From the NCBI GenBank assembly GCA_032158295.1, contig CM063243.1:18072302-18136301 (forward strand): DNA of 64,000 nt, read 5' to 3'. This document shows positions 1 through 12,995 of this stretch, in pieces (the stretch's first letter is position 1; each line of letters opens with the position of its first letter). The notes beneath the pieces were generated by a model. That model had not been told where the DNA came from, made no database searches, and was given only the letters and a program-made list of their open reading frames with translations. The position numbers and the translations under genes are program-made. Source of the stretch: Pycnopodia helianthoides. Taxonomy: Eukaryota > Echinodermata > Asteroidea > Forcipulatida > Asteriidae.

Positions 1-222
1 TCTGCAGCCGAAATCGTGCATAATTAACAAAAGTGGAGCGTCACAACAGTTAGATGATGTAGTGTTTTCATTGAGGAACTAATGATTTAAAAAATACAAG
101 TCAAGTGAATGATTTGTTACACTTTCTGCCCCCCCCCCATGCCACCTTGTTATTCAAATGGCTTTTGGTATTATTGATTTTCAAAAAGCTTTCAGCCACT
201 TTTCCCCGGATTAAAATAGCCC

Positions 223-495
223 TCATGAATTATTCATGAGTTTTTGAGACAGCTGCAAGGGAGGGTTCAAGGTGATGAATGAAGATGCACTGTGATTATC
301 GCCACCGTCATGAATAATGCATTGTGTCAGCTGCACCCTGAGAGGTCAAGGTAAATGAGTCGAGTTTAATGTGGGCAATCAATCTCATGAATTATTTATC
401 AGTCTTCAGCTGCAACCTGGGGGTCAAAGTAGTCTGCATCCCTGGCCTGTGCATTATGCTTAACAATATCATGAATAATTCATGCAATTAGTGTA
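223..495. promoter_or_regulatory. Degenerate array of homeodomain palindrome, E-box and GGTCAA motifs
   Basis: TCATGAAT(A/T)AT-type palindromes start at 223, 308, 385 and 479. The first three are each followed 20-27 bases later by CAGCTG (250, 328, 407) and then by a GGT(T)CAAG or GGTCAAAG element (264, 344, 422). The order is the same each time with a 77-94 base period. It could be a clustered enhancer or a decayed minisatellite; function is not shown. Confidence 0.4.
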
Positions 496-1244
496 AATGG
501 GTACATGGAAAGTGGTCACTGCCCACTTGTGACATCTACAAACATGTTTTGGGCGAAATTTTAAAAGCACTTAAGTTTACTCCTCACATACGTGTACGTC
601 CCAGCAAAAACTTACCAAACGCTACTAATCCCTTTTGACATGGAAAGTATATAACACAAGTTCTGGAAAGCTTTTTATTACACAAATTGCCTTAATTTCT
701 AATACATCAGTCCCCGATTCGAAATGGACCCACTTTGGGTATGAGATCGAGTGCAAAATGCCTTTAGGTAAAATCGATGTGAAAACACACAAAAATGCTC
801 GTATATTGGACAAAATTACACTGTCTGGGGTACATCCTTTCGTTGGAAATGGATACATTTTATGTCAAAATCAATTTGTCACTGGGTGGTAGTTTTGCTT
901 GGTCATAAAACACTCATTAATCTCCACTCATTTGGGGTAAAAAAAGAAAATCAAACAAGAAGCCCAAACTGTAATGATAAACACGAGTCGTCAGTTTCAT
1001 AGAGGCAAATTTTTTGACTTCTTGCAAATCCAAAGGAGTATTCATCACAATTTCTTGCCACAGTTTGAGCTATTGCTAATAGTTTTAAATTGTTTTATTG
1101 TACAATTGCCCAAATTTGCGTTTCCCTTTGCAAACTTTATTTCAGCATTATTTCTTTGCTTCCGCTGAGTACTAAATCAAGTCTCTAATTTTGTTTTTAG
1201 ACTGGATATTTTGTGTGCCTTTTGAAGGATTGTTTCTAGCATGG
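496..1244. other. No gene recognised
   Basis: AT-rich sequence with short ORFs on both strands that lack recognisable domains, splice context or codon bias. I see no repeat family here. Confidence 0.5.
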
Positions 1245-1398
1245 ATTCTGACTGGCACCCCCGAACAAAGATATTGACAAACTAGGGAGACCGCCAACAT
1301 AGGGCTAGATAGCTCAGTTGGTAGAGCGCCGGTACGTTAATCCGGAGGTCGTTGGTTCAAATCCCGCTCTAGTCAATTTTTCTTTGCTCAACCCCAAA
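1245..1398 (+). repeat. tRNA-derived SINE (tRNA-Asn-like head), copy 1
   Basis: A short leader containing GGCACCCCCGAACAAAG precedes a tRNA-like body from about 1303 (A box TAGCTCAGTTGGTAGAGC, B box GGTTCAAATCC). The tail is CTTTGCTCAACCCCAAA. The anticodon loop reads GTT, and the stems carry mismatches, so it is a SINE and not a tRNA gene. The same unit recurs at 34581, 40398, 41018, 45881(-), 56889 and 63807. Confidence 0.85.
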
Positions 1399-3628
1399 CC
1401 ACAAAATAAATATTCAGCACTGAAACGAATGTACTGAGCTCGAATTTTTATTTCAAGCAATCTTTTGTGAGAGGGGAAAGAAATAATGCAAAGGTATGGT
1501 ATTGAGGCTGCATTTGTGCGACTGTCTGATCGCAGGACGTCAATGCATAGGAAGGACTGCATGATGTCGGCAAGGCGTCTCTATCTCTCTCTCTCTCTAT
1601 TTCTCTCTAAGCCACTCAGTGCACACACCATTCAGACAGACACAAAGTGATATTACTCCAGACATAGTATTGGTATACCATCCTGAGGCGTCATCATTGG
1701 TTACAGGGGTGGCGTGTGGAATAATTCATTGTCAGTCTCCCCCCCTACAATGGGTGACTCACAGAGTCCCACTCAAGAAATTCAACCAAAACGAACAGGA
1801 GAGAGAAAAAAAGAAGAACAAAAAAAAAAAAACGCTACCCCTGATAAAACAGAAAATCTACCAGAGCGCCCCATTAATTCCCAGTCTGGAGGCACGGACG
1901 CTAAGCTGATTAGGGCTGACAATGCTAAAAGATGACTTTCTATATAACAGGCTCCGTGGTAAAATATTAGCAAATGATGTGTTTTCTCATAAAAAAATCT
2001 CAATTGTATTAACTGCTTTTGATTTTGGGAGTATTCGTGTCTGGTGGAGATTCTGAAGAGCTTGCGAAGGAGAGAGAGAGGGGGGGGGGGGTCTGCGATG
2101 AATCACAACAAGGAAGGGGTGGAAAGCGTGATGGCAAGGAATTCAATTAGCTAATAAACGAAAAATCTAAGAGTACACAGCCACAGTGTTTTATTTAAGA
2201 CAATAAAAAAAAACGCATTTACGGACAGTAGGTTAATCATTTGAAAAAAACCAAAACCCAGCAGGGAAAAAAAAAAATACCTTTGCCATGCAACTGATGT
2301 ATTTCCAACAGAGAGAACATCAAACAATACAGTAATTAAATCAGAGTTTATCTCACACTCCTGGAGCATGTATCGACTCGAAAAAATGACTTCAAATAGA
2401 GAGATAGTCTCTCATTGGTTTGGGGAAGAGTACAGTCATTCAAAAGTCTTTAGTTTGAAAAGAAAACACATCTTAATACTGGCTGAGGTGCTCAGAATCC
2501 TTGATCTTGATTCAATACCATGCCTTACTTGACACCAAGTGATGCAGTCACCACTTCCCCTCCCCCCAATCCCTGGTAATAACACAACACTTTTGTCATT
2601 CAGTGCGGCCGATGAAAATTTACACTGGACCGCAGGCCTGAGGCCTAGTCTTGGTGCCTTTTTGCCGCCCGATCGGTTTCTGTGCACTGTAGAACGATTC
2701 AGCTCTTTCACAATTCACCGAAAGAGGGCACTCTGTACACATGCAGCTCTCTAATCAACGAACCTGCCCAACAACGGCCCTAGACCCATAAAGCGCCCCC
2801 TAACTGGTAATTTGCTGTAAAGTGTGCAGTAAACATTAATGGTAAACCGAATGGGTAGCAAAATGCGCTATTGAACGTCTTGCACCAATACTAGCTCGAG
2901 GTAAGCAATTTTAGCATCAGGCTAGTTAACTCACGACCAGACAAATCTCCGGCAGTCTTGTGTTTTTCAATTGAGTAAATGTATACAAAAATAAAATGAA
3001 ATTTAAAAAAAAAAAAAAAAAAAAGTTGACTTTGAGTCGGAAAAATATCTTTGAATTCTGTTGATCTTGACATATTTTTTACCCATAACACCAATGAGAT
3101 CAATCGTCTCTTAGTGCTTGTTCGAATAAAAACAGTTCACTCGTTAAACTGTGTTGATATTGTTTTGTTCTCTCATTTGATACTGTTCTTGTAAAGAAAA
3201 ATTTGGGTGCAGTAAAAATGTTGAGCTAGCCACAAGCACTGCGGTCTTATTCGAGCCCTGCAGTGAGAGGGGCTTGGATCTGATTTGTGTCTGCCCCTTT
3301 CTCTTTTCATCGTATTAACCTTCAGATTAAGGCCGGGTGTTCCTGTTTGAAGTCCAATCGAATCTAAGTCCTTCGTTTATACACCGTCTTCCTGTCTGCA
3401 CTGTTGACGTACAGACATGCATGGACACCAAGGAATTCGCTGTATGGCTTGGTACAGATGAATGATGTTGTTAAATTACAAACGTAGAACGTTTCACATC
3501 GATGCAGGAGAAGTGCTCATTCTTACCCCCTATCGTCTATCAATTAAAATCCATAGAGTTGTGCTTTCTGGCATTGACTGTTAAACAATTTTCTCACCAC
3601 AATATTATTAAAAGCAAGTCTCTGTCTC
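1399..3628. other. No gene recognised; simple repeats
   Basis: Contains a CT-rich tract (about 1578-1607), a 12-base G run (2080-2091) after GA repeats, and an A run near 3006-3023. Short ORFs carry no recognisable domain. Confidence 0.5.
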
Positions 3629-3914
3629 AGCTTAGCATTAGCTATCATTTTGAAAACGTTCTTGTCCGAGAATATGCAAATTCTGAATTTTCACTTTGTA
3701 ACTTATTTGATGCAAGCCCATTGAAACAAATTCAAAGAAAAAAATATATACTTGAGAAATGTTTATTTCCCAGCTTAGCATTAGCTATCATTTTGAAAAC
3801 TTTCTTGTCCGAGAATATGCAAATTCTGCATTTCACTTTGTAACTTATTTGATGCAAACCCATTGACACAAATTCAAAGACAAAAAAAATTTTACTTTGG
3901 AAATGTTTATTTCC
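3629..3914. repeat. Tandem duplication, two ~143-bp copies
   Basis: The block starting AGCTTAGCATTAGCTATC at 3629 is repeated from 3772 with few differences, down to the shared ending AATGTTTATTTCC. It is an apparent recent local tandem duplication. Confidence 0.9.
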
Positions 3915-5461
3915 ATTGTCAACTTCATCATTTCAACATGACCCCTTTAATTGAGAAAAAAGGTAAACAGTTCAACGTCAAATTTCTTAATTTAATTAAC
4001 AACATCCAATTGAAATACCAAGTCTAACAACTTTGCGCTGCACAACATTTTTCAATAAAGTATTGGCAAGTCAGCCAGAAAAAAAGAACCCAAACTATCA
4101 AATGTAGCCCCTTCTTCACAGCCAAGGACAGCCAGCGATTGGTCCTCACCACCACACACCAGCAGGACACGCACACTCAGATCCCTATATACATGTACAC
4201 ACAGAAGAGTGTCTTCCATATATGGACATTCACCAAGCCCCAGCAAGCCGGCTCTGATGGAGGCCCTGGCAAGCTTGGCTGGCTGGGCAGACCTGCGTGG
4301 TGGGAGTGTGTTCATGTCGGGCACCAGTACCAGCTATTCACTCACTGCAAAAGCATGCTGCTTCTCACATGTAATATCTCCCCATTTGTTTTGACACAGA
4401 AGCAGTTTCCAGCTGACGTGAAAGCACTTTGGTGAATTTGGTCAACAAAAAAATGTGCAAGCTAATTAATTGATTTGAGAACTAGATTTTTAGTACAACA
4501 AAGTTATGATGATTTCAGCAATTTCACCGATTTGCATGAACCATTGTGCTATTTAAATTTCCCTGAATTAAAGAAGAAAAGAAAAAGAACACATCACCAA
4601 GATCAAATCTTTTTGGATGTGAGGAAAATTGTGCAAGTATATTTAGAAGGTGTTAAGTTACGCAAGTTATCTATTGAACATGAATTTCCTCACAGATAAG
4701 AAAAATGTTTAAAAACATTCAATATATCATTTTTTTTTAAATTTACACAAGATCTCTATTAATGAGACTATACATTGAGCTGTTGCAAACTGCTTACCAA
4801 CCAAAAGGACCTATGGTATAAATGCGAACAAATAGTTGGAAAGCAAATTCTTCCCATACAACAAAGCTGTTTTGGATTTAACAGTATTCCAAAGTTTTGT
4901 ATGATTGACAAATGTATTAGTTTCTTTACAACTCTTTACATATATAGAAATTTTGTCATGCGTTGTTTATGTGTAGTTTAAGAATTGTTCATGTTCAATA
5001 AGTAAGTTTTATGCCAGTCTTGCCATGGACAGAATGTGCTTTACGAGAATGGTTTATAATAGTTATTGTTATTATATAATGTCAATTTTTACTGGGTTTG
5101 ATATTTTGAGAGTTTTTCACAAATGTACAATTTTTCCCCATGTGGTTTGACCATTGGTTTGGCACAGCAGGTTTTTCACTGCTATACTTTTGCTTCATTG
5201 CAAAACAGTTGTATTGTTTTTTCTCCAATCCAACTCAATGGGATCAAACAGAAGCTGTGCCGGGGCTAGACAGACTGGTCCCGCTTTTGGTGTCATGACA
5301 TTCAGTATTCAACATTGCTGTCGCAGACAGGGAACAAGTCGAAGATGGCAGCAGCATGACAAGAGGCCCACTCAACAGCAACCAGACGGTTAAAGCGGGA
5401 TGGTTGACTGTTTTTAATGATGCAAAAGAAGTCCCTAACTCATAGATGAGAGAGAGACAAC

Positions 5462-5497
<36 letters not shown>

Positions 5498-6805
5498 ATG
5501 CATTCCTGAGTGGAGGCACCGTCCCGCATTCCCACATTTAATATAGCATTCCCGCACGAAGTCAATGGCGTGTTGTGCTTATATAACCCCTGGTTCCCAT
5601 AGGGGATGCAATGAAATAACACACTTTGGACATGTTCTGCAAAAAGCAGCACCAACAATCAGACATCTAGGTTTATGATCACATAGCTGGGATTGTCCAC
5701 AGCTCTACACCCCTCATGGCAAGTCCTCATTCCCATCCGACCCCCCCCCCCCAACCTCTTCTCCCCTCTCCCACCCCAAGGAACTAAACCTCTTCAAAAC
5801 TGCTTCTCGCTGACTGCTACGGACAGGACCCGTCAGTGATGAGACACTTAAATGAGGAAGAGTTCCCCCCACATATTGCAATTATACATGTCTACATATA
5901 TAGGGCAATGGAGGATATTAAATTAGGGCAGTTTGGAGATTTTCTGAGTTATCTAAAATCACTTGAGTTGGGCGGTAATGGGAATACTACACCGTGTCTG
6001 CGGGGGACGTCGGAATTTTCCGACGGAGAGAGGAAGTCCGTGCTTGCCATGTTGCAGTGAGTTTCAACTTCGTTTTCGATGATATTGGCTTCTTCAGAGC
6101 TCTTAGATTAGCATTCGTAATGTGGGAAGATGGGAGACGTTTTCTGTACCGAGTCCATTGTCGTTAAATTCTTTGGGTTTTTTTTTTTTCGTCTTCTTTT
6201 TTTAAACAGAGATGCAGGAATTTGTTTAGAAGTTAAATAACTGAAAATGCAAAAGCACCACATTTTGAACCAAATGTTGTACTAATAAAAACACAACCAT
6301 CTTAGGAGGGACATTTATATTTCTGTCAAATATACGATTTCAATATGGTGGGTTCCCTTTAATTGGTTTTTCCCTCCTCCAACTTTGCTTTAGTCTTCAC
6401 AAAAACACCCCAGTCCACGTGAAGTCTCAGGTGCGAGTGGGATTGGAACCCGACTCTACAATATTGCAACAACACGATAAGTACCCCTACCCCAACCCGA
6501 TACCAGCGGTAGCTCTTATCTTTTGTCTCTTTCTGGTAAACATAATCGGCTAATCAGGATTCAACAGTTCCAGCCGTGTACCTAAGGGGTTATCAGGCAA
6601 ATCAAAAATAACTCTTCCAGGAAAAGACATTTTTTTGAAATCTGACGCAAACCATTTGCACACACAAACAACTCCAGACCCTGCTATGACTACTGGCTTG
6701 TCATGGCAAGGGTCCTGTTCAGAGAACTCTATCTCTCCCCCAACTGGTCTTGGTATAAAACACAACAACATAACACCACAAAGGAAGCGCTTTGATGCAC
6801 TTTAA
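3915..6805. other. No confident gene; coding-like patch and poly-A
   Basis: The plus strand at 4209-4394 has a GC-rich, coding-like patch reading SPSPSKPALMEALASLAGWA, but no family was recognised. A roughly 30-base A run lies near 5467-5496. A fragment of the GCTGTTGCAAACTGCTTACC repeat sits at about 4778-4830. The rest shows nothing recognisable. Confidence 0.4.
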
Positions 6806-7292
6806 AGGTATGCAAAAGGTATCTAGTTCATGAATTTGACATCTACATGTAGTTCATCACTATCTGCACAAAGTGACAAATCTGCACCACAGCCAAAATT
6901 CTGTGCTTGGAGAATATCACATTTGAAGTTGAATTATTTGTTAAAAAGACAAGTATACCTTTGGTTTTTGGATACGTTCGAGTGTTGTAACCTGTATAAA
7001 TGTAAATATATATTTTAAAAATTTCATTTCAAAAAGTGGAAGCGTTTTTTAGTTATCGCAAAAAATCTGAAGCGGTTATGTCCATGCAGGAAGAACAATC
7101 CATAATTGGAACACAATCTGAGAATCTCAGATTGAAATGTTTTTTGAATCCTCTCTCTCTCTAAACCAACATTCCTTTGAAGGGAATCATTTCTAAACAT
7201 GTTATACATAATCAACAGCTGCAGTGCTTCTCAACAAGTAAGTTTTTAAGGTCATTAATTTTTGGATTAATTACCAAAGGTACACCCTCCCT
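6806..7292. mobile_element. TTAA-flanked MITE-like element, rearranged
   Basis: Flanked by TTAA at 6802-6805 and 7293-7296; starts AGGTATGCAAAAGG and ends with AATTACCAAAGGTACACCCTC. The right half closely resembles the element at 43525-43889. The left part seems to contain extra sequence. Confidence 0.65.
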
Positions 7293-9489
7293 TTAAACTG
7301 CTGTTTCGGAGACTGCTTCTACTTTTGTTCTTTACAATTTTACCACCAAAATAAACCGGACTTCCTCATTCATACAGAACTGCCTATTTTGGAATTTTGC
7401 AACTGTTTCGATGAGTTCTTAATTCCTTCGCGCATTCGTCACTTTGTGAAAACAAAACAAACGAGTTGTGTACACAGAGCGCTGTGTACAAACGAAAAGT
7501 TCTTAAGATGCACCTCTTTTTGAAAACACTAAACTTAAATAGGTCAACAGAGTTATACCACGGTGCTTCGCACTGTGCCAGCGCTACACATGTGTGTATT
7601 TCCATAGATAAAGGGGCGACTCTTGATTCTTCACTTCAAGAAACCGCAAAATGGCAAATCTAGTGATTCAATGGTCACACTAGTTATATTATTATAAACT
7701 ATTACACGTTAGGTCCAGAAATTTGCTGAAAATATTAACGGCAATGAGTACAACAAGAATTCGTTTTTTTAAAAAAAAGGTTTGCTAAACATTGTGGTGT
7801 CTTTTTTTATACACATTTGTCCCTTTGTGAAATTGGTGACAAGACATTGTCAATGGAAAGTGTAAAGCACAACAATATCGCCGCTTTGTCCAAAGCTTTT
7901 CAATTGATTGGTTTTCTACCCGAGATAATGATTTTGCAGACATCACTCCTGTCAAATCATCACATTCGGCACACACCTTCATCGGTTTACGTTGCCTCTA
8001 TGTACTCAGCACGGCAGAACGCCAGCAGACTAACATGGCTTCCTGCGCCAATGAAATGTAAACCACCGACGCAAGCAAACTCTGTGAAACACGATGAAAC
8101 CCGGGACAGACTCGAGTGTCTCGCCGTCCAAACATTTTCTTTAACTTTTGAGAAAAAGCGGCAGACAACAGGGTAAATACTAACAGCCGAGAGAGAGAGA
8201 AGGCAGGCAGCCGCTGAATGCATCACGTACAATTGGGGTCTCTGAGAGAAACAAACGGCGGCGCTCGGCGCTTTCTTTGTATGAGCGTGTCGAGTTACAG
8301 AAGACGGAGCTTGATTCAGGACACCCCCTCTCCGAAGGAACACTTTAACCACGAATATGACAGACAGGGTAAATGTTTGCAAAAAGACAGTGGGGTTACA
8401 GAGGTAATATAATGACCCAGATAGCAAAACATTGGGCTCTTCAAACTGTGTGCCGAGGGACATCGGAGGCAGAGAATTCATCGAGTGGGACATTGGCAGC
8501 CTTCTAACATTTTCTCCTCGAGTTATGACAACAGAAACTTTCATATCTATCCTGATAGCATATAGCAAAATGCAAACACAAACCTTTAGTAAAAAGTGAC
8601 TGTATTGCATTACTTCTTGTTTCATAATTCCTTTAAAAAAAAAAATGCTTAACACTAGTTTTCCAAGTATTTTTTTCATCTTCAAACTTGTCAACGTTTT
8701 TTTTCATCATGTTAAACCAACAAAGCTCCCATCACCCTCTCCCTAAACATGCTCATAGGCGGCAGGGGCAATATTGGCAGACTCGAGATGAAATTTAAGA
8801 AATTATTTTCTCAACGTTGTAAATCACAAACGTTCCGTGACGGGGGTTGCTGCTTGGAATGGTCTGGTTTTTACCTCATGTAGACCAAACATAATATGAA
8901 TCTGTAAAACAGATTGTACTCTACTTCCGGCAACTTTGTCGGGTTTCGTGGGCTTGTATGGTAGAAGCAAATAAACAAACAAATGAAAAAGGGGCCAGGC
9001 AATTTCAAGGCACCGCCAGTCTGCACGGTAACACTTTATTTTTTGTGCAGCGATAGGCAGCATCCATATCAAGTGACTTCGGCTATGGCTAGGGCCATTG
9101 ACTGCATCAATAAGTTGAAGAGCATGACTTTTTTCTGAGTTCAAGCCATAGCCACTGCCAAAAACATTAACTTGGAGATCCCGGCAGTTGAAAATCAACC
9201 GTGTGGTGATTCAACCACTACAGCGATAATGTCAAAATGTTTTTCTAACGTCTAACAATCACACCAGTCACATCTAATAATACGTGATGTTACAGGAAGA
9301 TTACATCATTTGCAGACATTGCAAAAAAAAAATGTACTTCTAAGTCACTACATAATAACTGACTTGACTGAAAATACATACTATTCCCAAGTAGCTAGTG
9401 AAATCGTTTCACCAGGTGTTAGTTCATTTTAAAGAAAAATTCAATGTTTGTATCATTTTGAAGCGATGGTCGGCAACCCATTATATGAA
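7293..9489. other. No confident gene; longest ORF of the window
   Basis: A 235-codon minus-strand ORF (7987-8694) overlaps a 119-codon plus-strand ORF (7817-8176). Neither shows a known domain, and both cross a GC- and CpG-richer patch (about 8000-8470) set in AT-rich sequence. An unannotated exon or a regulatory region is possible but unproven. Confidence 0.3.
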
Positions 9490-9529
9490 CGTGTGAGTTT
9501 TAATACAACAAGGTCTGTCTGATAGCTTT

Positions 9530-9700
9530 AAATAAAAAAATAGTTAAATGGCTTGTCGTTTCACCCCGAAAACAGTCTTTCTCATTTAGCCTTCGAGAAA
9601 GACTCTGTCGAAACGTCAGGCCATCAACAATTTTTTTTGCATTTTGATCATATAGGTCCTTCTGGGTGGTAAGCGGTTTGCAACAGCTAATTCTTTTCAC
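9530..9700. repeat. Interspersed repeat with AGCCTTCGAGAAAGACTCTG core, copy 1
   Basis: Shares GTCGAAACGTCAGGCCAT and the ending GGTCCTTCTGGGTGGTAAGC...TTGCAACAGCTAA with the copy at 10955-11115. Shorter fragments lie at about 4778 and 39410. The class is unknown. Confidence 0.7.
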
Positions 9701-10498
9701 CTATTGCTCTCATTTTTCTCGGCAGTCACAGACGCACAAATGTAAGCAGGTCAACATTTTCCCCGAAAAATACAACAATTACCACCGATGTAATTTCCCT
9801 TTAATTAAATGATGTCCAGCGACTCATCCAGAGCTCTTTTTCTCGAAACAAAACAATGCCACCTTCGGGGTTATGAGCAAACGGATAGCCCCCAAACAGT
9901 CAGCACCAATCCAGCTTATTAAGATGATTAAAACGGTCAAAGGTTGCAACCGCGCTTCCAACTAAACCCCTTTTACTCTACTACCAGGATATGAGGAAAC
10001 CTGACATTTAAAGAGAATGCTTTCCGAAACCGAGACAAGGCCACCTGCAGCCTCCTTCCTGTCAAACAGTTTGAACAGACCCAAGTTCTATAGAGGAGGA
10101 GGAAGGGGGGGGGGGGGGGTAAGCCGGAGCCGTTCTCCCATCACTCCGTCTAGAATTACCCGCGGATTTGAACACTATCGACACGAGAAACAGGTCGCTC
10201 ATGTCCCTATTAAACATGCCTTTTTTTTTTCTATTTTTTTCCCACCACCGATGCAGCGCTCGGTGTTTACCAGCTTCCAGTTACCCCGACTTAAACCATA
10301 ACAAAATCAATAGTCACTAGTAGGAAATAATTAATTTGGCATACCGGCAGTGTAATATTTCATATGGCGGGCTCTCAAGCTTGTTCTATAATGCAGCGGG
10401 GGGTAGTGTAATACCCGGCTAACGATACACAGTAGGGAAGCACCGTGCAGTGTGACACTTTTGTTGCACGGACGCCTAAGCGTTGGGTATGGACTCTC

Positions 10499-10534
<36 letters not shown>

Positions 10535-10954
10535 GTCTCTCACCGTTCTCACATAACTCTGTTGTGGGTCACAGTCGCCGACAATGGGTGGTCCTTCTAA
10601 CTCCGGGAATAAGGTGTGAGGAGAAAAAAAATGCCCGATGCGGTACTTTGCACCAGGCCCAAATTACATTTCCGGTGGCGTATGTTTTGGCAATCAGAGA
10701 AATAAATTACCCCCAAAAATGTACCAATTACAAAAAAACCTAAACCTGATCCTGAATCACCGCTAATTTTTGTAGCAGGAAAGGTTCTTCTTTCTTCTTT
10801 TCTTTCCGAAAGGTGTATTTTATTTAACTGATGCATAAAACATCAGGTGCACCGGTTGCAATACAGACAAGCACCAGGGTCTGCTTAAGGACCCCAGCAG
10901 CTCTGGCAGTATGGCAAGATTGTTCTAACACCTTTATTTTCAAATGCAAAAAAA
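9701..10954. other. No gene recognised; CT microsatellite and poly-G
   Basis: Holds a 15-base G run (10105-10119) and a (CT)n tract at about 10500-10531. The sequence is locally CpG-rich with no recognisable ORF. Confidence 0.5.
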
Positions 10955-11115
10955 AATTGTTAGTTGCCTTACGTTTCGACCCTAGCAGAGTCTATCTCTT
11001 AGCCTTCGAGAAAGACTCTGCTAGGGTCGAAACGTCAGGCCATTAACTGTTTCATTTTTGCATTTATACCACAGGTCCTTTTGGTTAGTAAGCAAAGTTT
11101 GCAACAGCTAATTTA
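10955..11115. repeat. Interspersed hairpin repeat, copy 2
   Basis: The arm ACGTTTCGACCCTAGCAGAG (from about 10972) is matched by its reverse complement, CTCTGCTAGGGTCGAAACGT, ending about 11034. The loop contains AGCCTTCGAGAA, and the same GGTCCTTTTGGTTAGTAAGC tail follows as in the 9.5-kb copy. Confidence 0.75.
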
Positions 11116-12995
11116 TATTTTCTTATTTTTCAAATGAGCAGATTACAGTTGAAAATTTTCTATTTGGGCATAAACCTTTTGACTCCGATCTACGTTTCTT
11201 TTCATGGGTCTAATTTAAGCTTATGCTTCTTCTCTTCAGTGGTTGAAAAATACATTAATGTCGTTTAGTGAAAAAAAAAAACAACATGTATTGACCCAAG
11301 TCACCTGACGCCATCACCAAGAAAATCTTGGCCGGCGCCATTTTGGGAATCAGTTCCCCTGTCTGTTACAGCTCCCTGTATCTTTACTCGACTCCCAAAA
11401 TGGCAGACTGGAGGGAGGGAGGGAGAGAGGGCAGAGTAGCCGAGTCCGTCAGTGCAAGGGGTCAATACGCACAGACGCACACTTCTCCGATTAAAAGCTG
11501 AAGGGCCACAAACCACAGGGTTCAAACGGTTGTTTCCTGTCATGCCACATCTTTCCCTTATTTGGAGGGTTGAACCTTGTGGAGGTCACCAGTCCCTAGT
11601 TGCCCACATTGATGGGTTTGACAGCAGAGATCAAACGGAGGGAGAGAAAAAAAAAGAGGGGGAGAGGGAAAGTACGCTGGCTACGAACGAACGGGAGTAT
11701 AGGTTAGCCTATCACCATAGCGACGCGGCAACCAGGTCCTGCGTTAACTGGTACAGACAGATACTCATGTTCTTGCCACATAAAAAAGTACACTCAGCCA
11801 CACTAATGCACTATAAATAAATCAATAGAGATAAATACTCCATTGAGGTGCACTACAGCAGAGTCCTTCAACCCTCAAGATGCTTTTTCTATTAAATAAT
11901 ATTAAAAAAATCGCTAAATTTAGTGTCTGCACAACCTGGGTTTGATCCCTTAGTCTTTATTCATCAACGATTATGAAAAAAAACTTTAGCTTGTAAGGAA
12001 GCTTGTCACTGGTGCCGAGGTAAAGTATAAGTTAAAAGGATAATTTATTCATGGTGGATTTTTTCGTTAAAGTTACAGCGTGTTCAATAACTTGTAAAAC
12101 TGTAATGACTTGGTCAATCATGGTTCAATCAGCTTCTTGTCTTGATTGACAGTACACCAACACCCAAGGGTTCAGCCAGGATTTTGTAAAAGGGTGTCAA
12201 CATTTACTGGAAATTTAAAAACTGGGGGTCCAACTTGTTCACATTTACATGTAAACGACAGATAAAACAGGGCTGCCAAATTTAAAACAGGGTGTCCAAA
12301 AAGACACCCAGACACCCCTCTGGCTAACACTGTACCAACACCCCCGTCTCAGGGGTCACATGGGCAGGGTCGGTTATGCCCATGAAATGGAAAGTTATGA
12401 CATATTTATTGGTTTTTGGAACGAGTAAACTAATTCCAATACTCCTAGTTTCAATGAACACACCGCACAACCAACCCGTGAAAATTTCATCGACTCAGAT
12501 GATCCAGTCTTACAGAAAAACAACACAAAACCATTTCATGATTTCACAGTGACTTTGAGCGTGTTCCTAAAAAGAAGCATTTTTTTTTGTGGCAATCAAA
12601 ATAAGCAAGCAGTGATTTGGGTGAATCCAATTGCTGTTTTTGTGACTTTGAAACTATAGATGGATTTAATATGATGTCATTGACTACCATCTTTGATGAA
12701 AAACAACGGAGTTGTGCACATAACGTGTTGCGCGCAACTCTCAGCCAATGATAGCCTTTCACGCGTGCAGGTTTCATCAACGATGGCGACCAATGCAAGG
12801 GGGGGGTCTACTATTTCAGACAGAAGATTTTCTCTGGAGAATCGGTAACTTGATATAAATCAGTGAGCTGTCAGATCGACACTTATCCAATGTTGTGGGG
12901 TTGTTGTTTTTTTTTATTATCAATCCTGTCTTTCAGAGATTTAAACACAGTGTAAACTAAACCCTCCTCAGCTGATAAGAAATTAACACATTTAA
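11116..12995. other. No gene recognised
   Basis: Includes a small inverted pair TCCCAAAATGGC / GCCATTTTGGGA (about 11336-11405) and a GGGAGGGAGGGAGAGAGG tract. No exon or known repeat was identified. Confidence 0.4.

Noticed and set aside
1303..1373. tRNA-Asn(GTT) gene
   Set aside because: The cloverleaf has mismatched anticodon and T stems, and the unit recurs at least six times with the same non-tRNA leader and tail, so it is a SINE.
4085..4435. Plus-strand exon ending KQFPADVKALW
   Set aside because: Coding-like composition and an ACAG acceptor before the last block, but no recognisable family, no clear upstream exon and no supported reading frame across the patch.
5244..5395. Terminal INO80 exon
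   Set aside because: Phase and a stop fit, but there is no similarity to known INO80 tails and alternative frames are equally open; too weak to annotate.
10331..10552. Minus-strand ORF with an RERERE run
   Set aside because: Simply the translation of the CT microsatellite.
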